Positions 14,356-22,683 are shown, counted from the stretch's first letter. The stretch is DNA of 34,174 nt from Frankia alni (GCA_026225295.1 JAMFSN010000393.1:1-34174), one strand, 5' to 3'. The notes: a model not told the origin generated them from the letters alone. Numbers and translations are program-made.

Positions 14356-15711
14356 ATGCGCGTCACCACCATCAGTACGGAACACGGAACCGGGACACCG
14401 GAGTTCCGGCGGTTGTCGTTCTGGGACCAGGCCTACCTCGGCTATCAGCAGGCGACCCCGGATCAGTCCCTGGACAAGGGCACCCTGCTGTTCGTCGACG
14501 GTCCCCCGCCGGGTGACGAGGAGTGGCGGGCCCACATCGCCGAGCGCCTGGTTCGTTGGCCGGCGCTGCGCGAGCGGCTCGCTCCCATGCCGAACGCGCC
14601 CCGCGAATGGGCCTGGGTGCCTGATCCCGACGCCGACCTCCGCTACCACGCGGCGGTCTGGGCGGCCCCCGACGGGCTTACGGGACGACCGGCCGGACTG
14701 GCCGCCGTCGACGCGATCGCCACCACCCGCCTGGACCTCACCCGCCCGCCGTGGCGGGTTTTCCTGGTCCGCGACGGGCGGGCCGACGGCTTCACGATCC
14801 TGTACCGGGCCAACCACGTTCAGCAGGACGGCACCGCCATGCACAGCGCGTTGTGGATGCTGTTCGGTCCGGCCGGCGCCCCGCCCCCGCCCGGTCGGCT
14901 ACGGCCGCGCCCGACGCGGATACGGCTGCGCGATCTGGTCGCCGATCTCGCCGAGGCCGTCCAGAACCCCGGCGGGAGCAACGACCTGTCCGTCTGGGGC
15001 GGCCGGCCGGAGGGGCCGAGCCGGCACCACCTGGCCGAGACCGACCTCCCGACCTTGCGGCGCGCGAGCCGGCACCACGGCGTGACCATCAATGACGTCT
15101 ACCTCGCCGCGCTGGCCGGGGCCGTGCGGGCCTGGTCTCCGGCGGCCTGGGATCCCGACACCCGGCCCGCCCTGCACGCGGCCATGCCGATCAGCATCCG
15201 CCCGCCGAGCGAGCAGCTCGCGTTGAGTAACCATTCGGCGGTCTCCTGGGTGCCGCTCCCCTGCGGCGAGCCGGACCGCCGGCGGCGCCTCGAACTGGTC
15301 GCCGCGCGCACCCGCCAGATCAAGAAGGTCGAGCCGGGCCTGCTGGTGCGCAGCCTGGAGAGCCGGCTGCGCCCGTCGGTCATCCGGCGGGTCTCGGCGG
15401 CCGTGGCCCGCGCCGACGCCCGCACCGGGGGGAAATCCCCGATCCAGGTGAGCAACCCGCGGGGAATATCCGGACCGCTCGCCGCGGTCGGACGGCCGAT
15501 CACCGGACTCGTCCACCTCCCCCTGCGCCTCAACGGCGTACAGCCGTTGAACGTGGTCCTGAGCGGCATCGACGATCAGGTGGGAGCCGGCTTCACCGTC
15601 GCCGCGAGCGTGCCCGACGGCGGACGCATCGCGGACCTGTGGCTCGACGAGGTGCATCACCTGGCCGGCCCCGCCCCGGCCATCCCGACGGCACAAATCG
15701 CGACGTTGTAG
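14356..15711 (+). CDS. WS/DGAT-family acyltransferase with a variant active-site motif
   Basis: 451 residues. It resembles the wax ester synthase/diacylglycerol acyltransferase family: LSFWDQAYLGY at the N-terminus, LDLTRPPWRVFLV before the active site, and the C-terminal half beginning VTINDVYLAALAGAVR, with HAAMPISIRP and PIQVSNPRGISGPL. The usual HHxxxDG is N153-H154-VQQ-D158-G159: the first His is Asn, while the second, catalytic His and the Asp-Gly are kept. It probably transfers fatty acyl groups to an alcohol, making neutral lipids. The substrate is unknown. The ATG at 14356 has GGAGG 7 bases upstream. It converges on the operon below. Confidence 0.85.
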   Translation: MRVTTISTEHGTGTPEFRRLSFWDQAYLGYQQATPDQSLDKGTLLFVDGPPPGDEEWRAHIAERLVRWPALRERLAPMPNAPREWAWVPDPDADLRYHAAVWAAPDGLTGRPAGLAAVDAIATTRLDLTRPPWRVFLVRDGRADGFTILYRANHVQQDGTAMHSALWMLFGPAGAPPPPGRLRPRPTRIRLRDLVADLAEAVQNPGGSNDLSVWGGRPEGPSRHHLAETDLPTLRRASRHHGVTINDVYLAALAGAVRAWSPAAWDPDTRPALHAAMPISIRPPSEQLALSNHSAVSWVPLPCGEPDRRRRLELVAARTRQIKKVEPGLLVRSLESRLRPSVIRRVSAAVARADARTGGKSPIQVSNPRGISGPLAAVGRPITGLVHLPLRLNGVQPLNVVLSGIDDQVGAGFTVAASVPDGGRIADLWLDEVHHLAGPAPAIPTAQIATL

Positions 15712-15721
15712 CCGGCACCGC

Positions 15722-15919
15722 TCAGCTGATCCAGAAGAGACGGGTCACCGCGAGCAGTCCGACCAGGGCCAGCACGAACAACTCTTTCCAGGGCAGGGCC
15801 GCCTCGACTCCCCGGTCGCGGGCCAGGTCCTCGCGGAACACCCCCTCCCGGTAGATCTCCTCGGGGGTCGCGTCGGGGTCGTACCGCTGACCGCCGGTCG
15901 GGTCGGGCCGGTACGTCAT
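15722..15919 (-). CDS. Small membrane protein, last gene of the glycosyltransferase operon
   Basis: 65 residues, unrecognised. The N-terminal half is polar (MTYRPDPTGGQRYDPDATPE, then EIYREGVFREDLAR) and the C-terminal half is one membrane helix (WKELFVLALVGLLAVTRLFWI). Its ATG overlaps the stop codon of the glycosyltransferase gene (ATGA), so the two are translationally coupled. This points to a small accessory subunit of the membrane glycosyltransferase. Confidence 0.8.
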   Translation of the reverse strand: MTYRPDPTGGQRYDPDATPEEIYREGVFREDLARDRGVEAALPWKELFVLALVGLLAVTRLFWIS

Positions 15920-17472
15920 GCCGCCACCGTTCCTTTCTTCTCGGTCTTGTCCCAGACCATTTCGGCGCCCTGCCATTCCCGGATATAGGAGTGCACGGTC
16001 ACGGCGCACAAGATCGAACCGAACCCGACCAGGTACACCAGCGGTATCACCAGCAAGCGCCCGAATTTTGTTTCCTCGAGCCGCTTGGCCCCCCACGCCC
16101 CGATCAGCGCGGCGACCGGCCAGACGTAGATGAACAGCAACGCGATCGTCCCGACCAGCGATTTCGTCGTCCCGTGCGAGTCGGCCCCGGGCACGATGCC
16201 CTCGAAGACCGGCCGAAAGGCGCTGTACACGATCAAAGCGAGCGACATCGCCCCGGGGAACAGGAACGCCTCCCGCCAGACCCGCCGCGCGGTCGAGGGA
16301 TCGATCAGCAAGGCGAAGGTGGTCGTGAAGAAGAATCCCAACGCGTTGATGATCCACAGTGACTGGAAAATACGCCAGGCCATCCCGGTATCGGTGAAGT
16401 ACAGCGCGACCAGCGCCGAACTCGACAGCACCAGCACGACCGGCAGCAGCATCGTGGTGAACCAGATGCAGCCGAAACCGATCCCGCCCAGATGGCGGGC
16501 CGGGCCCGTCAACCGCCCGCGGCGGAACCACATCCACCGGTAGCGCGACGTGACCTGGACGTTGCCCCGGCCCCAGCGCAACCGCTGCTTCCACAGTCCG
16601 TTGACGCTGTCCGGTTCCTCGGCGTAAACGATCGCGTTCGGCTCGATCAACGCCCGCCGACCGGCCAGCTGGGTATTGATCGTCGTGAAGGTGTCTTCGG
16701 CCAGCGACGTGGTATCGATCCGGCCCCCGATGGCCTCGAGATTGGCCCGGGAATGCAGCTGCGCGCCGCCGGCCAGACAGGCCAGCGCCCCCAGCACGTT
16801 CTGGGCCCGGCGGGCGCCGGCCTGGGCGGTGATGTATTCGTAGCCGACGAACCGGGTCATGTAGTTGCCCGGCCGGCTGCCTTCGGTGATGTACGCGGTG
16901 ACCGCCCCGACCTTGGGATCGGCCAGATGCCGGGTCATCCGCCGCAGTGAATCGGCGGCGTACACGACGTCGGCGTCGGTGATGAGCATGGCCTGCATCC
17001 ACGAATCGGACAGCAGGGTCCGCAGCCCGTGGTTGAGCGTGTGGGCCTTTCCCTCGCCGCCGTGTTCGCGACGCAGGTGGAACACCCGGCCCGGGTATTT
17101 GTCCGCCTTGGCCAGGACCGCCTCCGGCGTCCCGTCGGTGCTCGCGTCGTCGATGACATACACCCGCAGGGCGTCGGGCGGATAGTGCAGTCCCATCAGC
17201 CGGTCGATGGTGTGGCCGATCACCGCGGCCTCGTTCCAGGCCGGCACGAGCACCGCCACGCGCGGCTGGAACGGCTCGCACCGGTTGTAGTGGTCGCGCC
17301 AGGGATGCAGGCCGACCAGCAGGAACTGGTAAGTCATCGACAACAGCGGGACCGTCCCGAGCAGCACGAACGCGATCAGGATCGATTCCCCGACCGTGGC
17401 CGCGACCGAGCCGGCGGTCCCCACCACGGAGGAGCCGGCGTAACCGGACCCGCCGACGGACCAGTCCGCCAT
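15916..17472 (-). CDS. Processive family-2 glycosyltransferase, membrane-bound
   Basis: 518 residues. One membrane helix at about 28-55 precedes the GT2 domain: VAVLVPAWNEAAVIG, VIDDASTDGT (D108/D109), ITDADVVY (D166 and D168), SLAEDTFTT (E259-D260) and KQRLRWGRGN (Q296-W300). The QxxRW motif marks processive enzymes of the hyaluronan/PNAG/cellulose synthase type. About four further helices follow (residues 325-490). It probably polymerises and exports a polysaccharide; the sugar cannot be read from sequence. Its ATG overlaps the preceding stop codon by one base (TGATG). Confidence 0.92.
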   Translation of the reverse strand: MADWSVGGSGYAGSSVVGTAGSVAATVGESILIAFVLLGTVPLLSMTYQFLLVGLHPWRDHYNRCEPFQPRVAVLVPAWNEAAVIGHTIDRLMGLHYPPDALRVYVIDDASTDGTPEAVLAKADKYPGRVFHLRREHGGEGKAHTLNHGLRTLLSDSWMQAMLITDADVVYAADSLRRMTRHLADPKVGAVTAYITEGSRPGNYMTRFVGYEYITAQAGARRAQNVLGALACLAGGAQLHSRANLEAIGGRIDTTSLAEDTFTTINTQLAGRRALIEPNAIVYAEEPDSVNGLWKQRLRWGRGNVQVTSRYRWMWFRRGRLTGPARHLGGIGFGCIWFTTMLLPVVLVLSSSALVALYFTDTGMAWRIFQSLWIINALGFFFTTTFALLIDPSTARRVWREAFLFPGAMSLALIVYSAFRPVFEGIVPGADSHGTTKSLVGTIALLFIYVWPVAALIGAWGAKRLEETKFGRLLVIPLVYLVGFGSILCAVTVHSYIREWQGAEMVWDKTEKKGTVAA

Positions 17473-18722
17473 CAGATCGCCGTCTCGTCGGTCCGCGCGG
17501 CCGCGTCGCCGGCCCCGACGCGGCCCGGCCCGGCCGTGGCCTCCACCGGCACATCGGAAAGCGCCTCGGCGATCGGCTGCTCATCGCCCGGGTCGTTGGC
17601 GCCGGTCCGGGTCCCGGCACCGCGATCGGCGCCGACGGCCGGGGCACGGTCCCGGCCGACCGCGTCGGCGGAATCGGGCTGGTCCGCACCGACCACCCCC
17701 GTCCGGTCCCGCACCACCTCAAGACTCTCGGCGTACCGGCTGGGGCCGAGGCGGCCCCAGTACCGGGCCGTCGCCCGGGTCAGATCGGGCGCGAGATATT
17801 CGCGAATGGCGTACTGGGAGCGGTAAGCCTCGATCGCGGTCATTTTGTCGTCGAGAAAGTCATCGATCCCGACGAACAGGGTCGGGCGGAAATCGACTGT
17901 CGCTGACGGACTCTGGTAGCAGTACAGCCGCGGCACCTTCCGGCAGGCCACCGTCGAGGCGAGCGATGTGTTGCGATGATCCTGATGGTTGTCGTGCACC
18001 GAATGGGTATAGACAACCGTCGGGTTGAAAGCATTGATAACCTCTTCGATCACCGCGACGGTCGGCTGGCCTTCCGAGATCTCGGTGTCGGTAAGATCAC
18101 GCAGATACAGCTCCGCACCGAGGAATTCGGCGGCCGCGCGGGCCTCCCGCGCGCGTTCCGCGCGTTCTCCACCCTCCGCCCCGCAGGTGAGGGTGAGCAC
18201 GGCCGTCTCGTTCCCGGCGGCCCGGTTGGCGACGAGGATCCCGGCCACCCCGATCTCCACATCGTCGGGATGAGCACCGATCGCGAGCACCCGCTGGCGG
18301 CGTTTCGCCGCCGCCCGGGCCGTCAGCAGCAGCCGGTTGACGGTCTCGAGCAGATCACCGGGACGCACCGGCTTGGTCAGGAACTCGTCCACCTTGTTAC
18401 GCAGTGCGTCCACCGCCGAGTCGACGCTCGCGAAGGCGGTCATCACCACCGTTCGGGTCGAGGGCGTAAGTTCCCGGGCCCGCCGCACAATGTCCAGGCC
18501 GTTGCCGTCCGGCAGGTGAATGTCGGTGATCAGGACGTCCCAACCAGGGGAACCCAGCAGCCGGACCGCGTGCTCGGCATCCGCCACCGGCGTGACCGCG
18601 TGGCCGCCGGTCTTCTGCAGCACATGGACGAGAAAGCCCGCATAGTCGTGGTCGTCCTCGACCAGAAGAATCCGACCCACCGGATCGCTGGCCACGGCCG
18701 TACCGTCAACCATCTCCGACAC
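17472..18722 (-). CDS. Response-regulator receiver fused to a PIG-L/LmbE deacetylase
   Basis: 416 residues. Residues 17-130 are a CheY-like receiver: EDD (22-24), phospho-acceptor D67 in LITDIHLPDG, T95 and K117 in FLTKPVRP. Residues 143-340 are a PIG-L/LmbE domain with the zinc site AIGAHPDDVEIG (H151, D153, D154) and THSVHDNHQDHRN (H240-H249). The last 75 residues are Ala/Gly/Asp-rich and disordered. PIG-L enzymes remove acetyl from N-acetylglucosamine-type sugars. No DNA-binding domain is present, so phosphorylation would act on the enzyme. GTG 18722 has GGAGGCGG upstream and overlaps the preceding gene by 17 bases. Confidence 0.92.
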   Translation of the reverse strand: MSEMVDGTAVASDPVGRILLVEDDHDYAGFLVHVLQKTGGHAVTPVADAEHAVRLLGSPGWDVLITDIHLPDGNGLDIVRRARELTPSTRTVVMTAFASVDSAVDALRNKVDEFLTKPVRPGDLLETVNRLLLTARAAAKRRQRVLAIGAHPDDVEIGVAGILVANRAAGNETAVLTLTCGAEGGERAERAREARAAAEFLGAELYLRDLTDTEISEGQPTVAVIEEVINAFNPTVVYTHSVHDNHQDHRNTSLASTVACRKVPRLYCYQSPSATVDFRPTLFVGIDDFLDDKMTAIEAYRSQYAIREYLAPDLTRATARYWGRLGPSRYAESLEVVRDRTGVVGADQPDSADAVGRDRAPAVGADRGAGTRTGANDPGDEQPIAEALSDVPVEATAGPGRVGAGDAAARTDETAI

Positions 18723-19098
18723 GATTTCCGCCTCCGTCGCCAGATCCGATGAAATCCCGAACGGTGGTCAGCAAAGCCCCGTTGTTGAATGGTTTCGTAA
18801 TGTATGCGGTGACTCCGCCCCGCATACCTTGGGCCCGGTCGGCCTGGCTGGAATGCCCGGTCAACATGACGATCGGGACCGAACTGATCGTCCGGATTCC
18901 GGCCAGCACCTGCCAGCCGTCCAGCCCCGGCAACCCGACATCGAGAATGACCAGATCGGGACGGCTGCGCATGACCGCCCGCAGTCCCTCGTCACCGGTC
19001 CGGGCGGACACCACCTCGTAGCCCTCCCGCCGCAGCAGGATCTCCAGGACGATCCGGATGTCATCGGTGTCGTCGCAGACCAGCACGGACTGCGCCAT
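18706..19098 (-). CDS. Single-domain response regulator
   Basis: 130 residues, a receiver domain only: VLVCDDTDD (D9, D10), phospho-acceptor D53 in LVILDVGLPGLDGW, T80 in VMLTGHSS, K102 in YITKPFNN. No output domain follows, only a Gly-rich tail. CheY- or Spo0F-like proteins of this kind pass phosphate or bind a target. Between a phosphoacceptor protein and a receiver-deacetylase, a relay role is likely. A frame upstream stays open, but the ATG at 19098 matches the usual domain start. The ribosome binding site is weak. Confidence 0.9.
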   Translation of the reverse strand: MAQSVLVCDDTDDIRIVLEILLRREGYEVVSARTGDEGLRAVMRSRPDLVILDVGLPGLDGWQVLAGIRTISSVPIVMLTGHSSQADRAQGMRGGVTAYITKPFNNGALLTTVRDFIGSGDGGGNRVGDG

Positions 19099-19114
19099 GG
19101 TCAGGACCCCATCA

Positions 19115-19390
19115 TCAAGACCCGGGCACCGACGCCGGGGTGGCGCCCGGCCCCGGATCCGCGGCCCTGCCGAGCGCCCGGTCGGCCGGGTTCCCGGGCG
19201 GGAAATGTTCATCCAGCAGGCCCATCAAACGGTCCGCGTTGCGCGCCACCACCGCCAGCATCGCCTCCTGATCGTCACTCACCGCCCCGGCCCCACCGGT
19301 CCGCAGCAGGTCCACGTAGCTGACGATCGAGGTCAACGGCGACCGCAGATCATGGGCAAGGGTGTCCGAACCCTCGGTCGAGCCATCCAT
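19115..19390 (-). CDS. Histidine-phosphoacceptor (HisKA/DHp) only protein without ATPase domain
   Basis: 91 residues. SDTLAHDLRSPLTSIVSYVD is the H box of a histidine kinase dimerisation domain, with H13 as acceptor. The second helix follows (DQEAMLAVVARNADRLMGLL). The ATP-binding half is entirely missing; after it comes a 30-residue Pro/Ala tail and a stop. The ATG at 19390 follows AGGGGGGATCGCG, a strong ribosome binding site, which argues that this is a real short gene and not a broken kinase. It might be a phosphotransfer protein for the two receivers downstream, or dimerise with the divergent kinase. Confidence 0.8.
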   Translation of the reverse strand: MDGSTEGSDTLAHDLRSPLTSIVSYVDLLRTGGAGAVSDDQEAMLAVVARNADRLMGLLDEHFPPGNPADRALGRAADPGPGATPASVPGS

Positions 19391-19565
19391 CGCGATCCCC
19401 CCTGGCTCGATGATGCGACCGTCGACGCAATGCGTCATGTTGGAATTACTGTCAGCCAGCGTCGGGTGTACCCACCTGGGCCGCCCCGGCCCGTCCGCAC
19501 CGGCTCACCGCGCACCGTGACCGCCCGGGTCGCCGACCCGGGCCTTCCGGGCAAGACTGCGGGCA

Positions 19566-21566
19566 ATGGCGAATCCCGCGGGCGTGCCGGTCGGGCGGAC
19601 GCTGAGCCGCGCGTTCGCCGCGCTGCTCCTGCTTCTGCTGGTGGCGGCCGGCCTGGGGATCGCCGGGCTGCTGACCGACGCGGCGAACAGCCGCCACGCC
19701 CGCCGGATCGCCGACGTCCGCACCGACAACACCATGGCCGCGGACGCGTTCGGCGATGCGGTCGACACGATCGACGCCTACCGGGCCACGGGCAACCTGA
19801 CCCTTCCGGAGAACTACTTCGCGAAACGGTCCGTGTTCGTGCAGTCCATGGTCAACGGGGCCGGCCACGACGGCTTCGACCCGGAGCTGAGCCGGCTGCT
19901 CCGGATCGCCAGCAACGACGGCCTCGCGTACCTGACCGGCTACGGCGACCGGGTGACGATCGGCCAGCCGCCCCCGATCGCGGTCGGCGCCGCGGCCGCG
20001 GCGCGCTACCACGCCGCGAACGAGAAGGCCGTGGACCGCCTGACGACGGTGCGCGACCTCAGTCGGAATCAGGGCAACGACGCCCGCCGGAACTACACGA
20101 TCGCGCTGGTGGTCCTGCTGCTGGCCGGTGGCGCGCTGGCCACGGTCCTGGCCGTCCGGGTCACCCGGGGGATCTCGCGCCCGCTGGCCGGCACCAGCGA
20201 GGTCCTCAAGAAGATCGCCACCGGTCGTTACGAGGAGCAGGCCGGTCTCGACGGGCCCCGCGAGGTGAGAGAGGTCGCGGCGGCCGCCAACCGGCTCGGG
20301 GAGGAGTCGCGGCGTTACCAGGCGGAGCAGGCCGCGATCGCCCAGGAGAAGGCCGACGTCCTGCGGGTGATCGAGGCGATCCGCGGCAGCCTGGACGTCG
20401 ACGAGGTGCTCACCGGGGCGGTCACCGCGCTCGGCGAGGCCAGCCGGGCCGACCGCATCGTGTTCTGGCCGGTGGAAGGCGAGGACGTGCTGCCGGTCCG
20501 GGCCGAATGGACGGCTCCCGGGGTCGCGTCGGTGCGGGACGTCAGCCGCGGGGCGCCCGGCCTCGCGGCACAGCTCCCGCCGCTGGAACGGCCGGTCCTG
20601 GTCGACGACGTGGACCGCTGGCAGGGGCTGCTTCCCGAGCCGTTCGAGGAATTCCTGCGGCGGGCCGGCGCGGCGGCCAGCATCCTCGCCCAGGTGGACG
20701 ACGGCACCCACACCTACGGCTGGTTGAGCGTCCAGTCGCTGGCCCCCCGGGCCTGGGGGTCGGCCGTCGACGCGGTGCTCGACGCGTCCACCAACGAGCT
20801 GGGCATCGCGCTCGGGCGGGCCCGCAACTTCGAGCGCGAGGTGGCCGCCGTCGCCCGGCTCACCGAGCTCCACCGGGAACGCGACGCGTTCGTCCACGCC
20901 GTCACCCACGAACTGCGCACCCCGATCGGCAGCATCGTCGGGTACGTCGGCATGCTCACCGAATACGACGCGGAGCCGCTACCCGAGCAGTCCCGCGCGA
21001 TCCTGGCCGTCGTCGAACGCAACGCGCGCCGGATCGGCGATCTGGTCGACGAGATGCTCACCCTGGCCCAGGTCTCGTCGGCGGACTTCACCGTGAACGC
21101 CGAACCGCTGACCCTGAGCCCGATCATCGACGAGGCCTGCGCGGTCGTCACCCCCGCCGCGGAGGCCGGCGCGGTCCGGCTGTCCCGGACCACGGACGGC
21201 GACCAGGCCCTCCTGCTGGGCGATCCGGCCCAGCTCGAGCGGGTGGTGATGAACCTGCTCACCAACGCGGTGAAGTTCACCCCCGAGGGCGGTTCGGTGT
21301 CGCTGTCCACCCAGCGGACGGACACCGAGGTGACCATTGAGGTCCGCGACACCGGGGTCGGCATCCCCGCCGCCGAGCAGAAGAACCTGTTCACCCGGTT
21401 CTTCCGGGCCTCGACGGCGACCGCCAACCGGATCCCGGGCACCGGCCTCGGGCTGAGCCTGGTGCTCGGGATCGTCCGGAGCCACCACGGGTCGATCGAC
21501 CTGGAATCGGCCGAGGGTGAGGGCACCGCCGTCACCGTCCACCTGCCGCTGGCCACCCCTTCTTGA
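19566..21566 (+). CDS. Sensor histidine kinase (extracytoplasmic sensor, HAMP, GAF, HisKA, HATPase)
   Basis: 666 residues. Membrane helices at about 14-36 and 177-199 enclose a 140-residue outside sensor, which is mostly helical and may be CHASE3-like. HAMP covers about 198-250, a coiled coil 250-270, GAF about 275-425, HisKA 435-500 with H448 in HAVTHELRTPIGSI, and HATPase 550-660 with N box VVMNLLTNAVKF, G1 VRDTGVGIP and G2 GTGLGLSL. Divergent from the DHp/receiver/deacetylase operon, it is the obvious kinase for it. Its H-box region is similar to that of the DHp-only protein, which suggests duplication of that domain. The stop codon lies inside the first unit of a 17-bp repeat. Confidence 0.95.
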   Translation: MANPAGVPVGRTLSRAFAALLLLLLVAAGLGIAGLLTDAANSRHARRIADVRTDNTMAADAFGDAVDTIDAYRATGNLTLPENYFAKRSVFVQSMVNGAGHDGFDPELSRLLRIASNDGLAYLTGYGDRVTIGQPPPIAVGAAAAARYHAANEKAVDRLTTVRDLSRNQGNDARRNYTIALVVLLLAGGALATVLAVRVTRGISRPLAGTSEVLKKIATGRYEEQAGLDGPREVREVAAAANRLGEESRRYQAEQAAIAQEKADVLRVIEAIRGSLDVDEVLTGAVTALGEASRADRIVFWPVEGEDVLPVRAEWTAPGVASVRDVSRGAPGLAAQLPPLERPVLVDDVDRWQGLLPEPFEEFLRRAGAAASILAQVDDGTHTYGWLSVQSLAPRAWGSAVDAVLDASTNELGIALGRARNFEREVAAVARLTELHRERDAFVHAVTHELRTPIGSIVGYVGMLTEYDAEPLPEQSRAILAVVERNARRIGDLVDEMLTLAQVSSADFTVNAEPLTLSPIIDEACAVVTPAAEAGAVRLSRTTDGDQALLLGDPAQLERVVMNLLTNAVKFTPEGGSVSLSTQRTDTEVTIEVRDTGVGIPAAEQKNLFTRFFRASTATANRIPGTGLGLSLVLGIVRSHHGSIDLESAEGEGTAVTVHLPLATPS

Positions 21567-21656
21567 CCTCCAGACCTTCTTGACCTCCAGACCTTCTTGA
21601 CCTCCAGACCTTCTTGACCTCCAGACCTTCTTGACCTCCAGACCTTCTTGACCTCC
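21559..21656. repeat. 17-bp tandem repeat, five full units and one partial
   Basis: The unit CTTCTTGACCTCCAGAC is repeated identically at 21559, 21576, 21593, 21610 and 21627, with 13 bases of a sixth at 21644-21656. The kinase stop codon TGA (21564-21566) is in the first unit. There are no spacers, so it is not a CRISPR array. Confidence 0.95.
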
Positions 21657-21740
21657 GGCGGACGGGGCTTGACCCTTCCCCTGGGGAAGACGGGACGGTC
21701 GTCGTGGCCGGGTCGTCCGACCCGGACGGAGGGAGTGGAC

Positions 21741-22661
21741 GTGGACGGGACCCGATCGGCGGGCGAACATCTCATCCCGGCCGCCGGGTCGGACCGCCCC
21801 ACCGATCTGCTCGGAATCGGCGAGTTCGGTCGGCGCACCCGGCTGTCGGCGAAGGCGCTGCGGATCTACGACGAGCTGGGGCTGGTGCGCCCGGCGCGGG
21901 TCGACCCGCGGTCCGGGTACCGCTGGTACCGGCCCGACCAGGCCGATCGGGCCCGGGTCGTCGCCCTGCTGCGCCGGCTCGACATGCCGCTGGCCCGGAT
22001 CTCCCGCGTGGTCGACGCGGCGGCCGGAGCGGCCGCCGCCGAAGTCGACGCGTACTGGGCCGAGGTCGAGGCCCGCACCGGTGCGCGCCGGGCGCTCGCC
22101 CACTACCTCCGCGGTCTGTTGCTGGGAGGCAAACCCATGACGTTCGATATCGCTGTGCGCGAGGTCCCGTCCCGATCGCTGCTCACCGTCACGCGTCACG
22201 TGGCGGGCACCGAGGTCCTCGGCCGGTTTCTCGGCGAGGCGCTGACCAGTTTCCGCGCGGCCGCGCCGGCCGCCCCGGTCGACTGGCCGCACAGCTGCCC
22301 GTTCGTCGTGTATTACGGCGAGGTCAGCAAGGACGGCGACGGGCCGGTGGCGTTGTCACGACCGTTCTCGGCGCCCGACCCGGGAGCCGGCACCGGAGCC
22401 GGGCCGACCGGCGGTGTTCCGGGGGCGACGGTCCGCTTCGAACCGGCCCACCGCGAGGCCTGGGTCCGGCTGACCAGGACCCAGGCCCTGTTCCCGGTGA
22501 TCCTCGATGCCTACCGGGCGTTGGAATCGTGGGCGGCCGGGCCGGGCCACGACGCCAGCGCGCCGGCCCGGCAGATCTTCGTCAGCGACTGGCGGACCGG
22601 CGGGGACGACGATGTCGCCTGCGACATCGCGATCCCGCTCCGAGCGGGTCCCGACGAGTGA
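21741..22661 (+). CDS. MerR-family regulator with GyrI-like effector domain
   Basis: 306 residues. The winged HTH is LGIGEFGRRTRLSAKALRIY, then DELGLVRPARVDPRSGYRWY (about residues 24-65), followed by a dimerisation helix (71-130). From about 135 (FDIAVREVPSRSLLTVTRHV) to the end is the AraC effector-binding/GyrI-like domain, as in BmrR/TipA-type multidrug sensors. The GTG at 21741 is chosen because GGAGGGA ends 6 bases upstream; the GTG at 21735 is too close. No obvious spaced 19-bp MerR promoter was seen, partly because the upstream DNA is the repeat. Confidence 0.92.
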   Translation: MDGTRSAGEHLIPAAGSDRPTDLLGIGEFGRRTRLSAKALRIYDELGLVRPARVDPRSGYRWYRPDQADRARVVALLRRLDMPLARISRVVDAAAGAAAAEVDAYWAEVEARTGARRALAHYLRGLLLGGKPMTFDIAVREVPSRSLLTVTRHVAGTEVLGRFLGEALTSFRAAAPAAPVDWPHSCPFVVYYGEVSKDGDGPVALSRPFSAPDPGAGTGAGPTGGVPGATVRFEPAHREAWVRLTRTQALFPVILDAYRALESWAAGPGHDASAPARQIFVSDWRTGGDDDVACDIAIPLRAGPDE

Positions 22662-22683
22662 CCGCACGCCGCACCGCGCCCCG

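Noticed and set aside
15722-17722. 666-codon minus-strand frame through the glycosyltransferase region
   Set aside because: Its last 65 residues are the small membrane protein. The upstream part is the shifted frame of the GT2 gene.
19058-21340. Long plus-strand open frame of about 760 codons
   Set aside because: It is the shifted frame of the histidine kinase gene. The product is Arg/Gly/Pro-rich with no motif, while the other frame encodes all kinase boxes.
21559-21656. CRISPR array
   Set aside because: The 17-bp units are directly adjacent without spacers, there are no cas genes, and the unit is too short.
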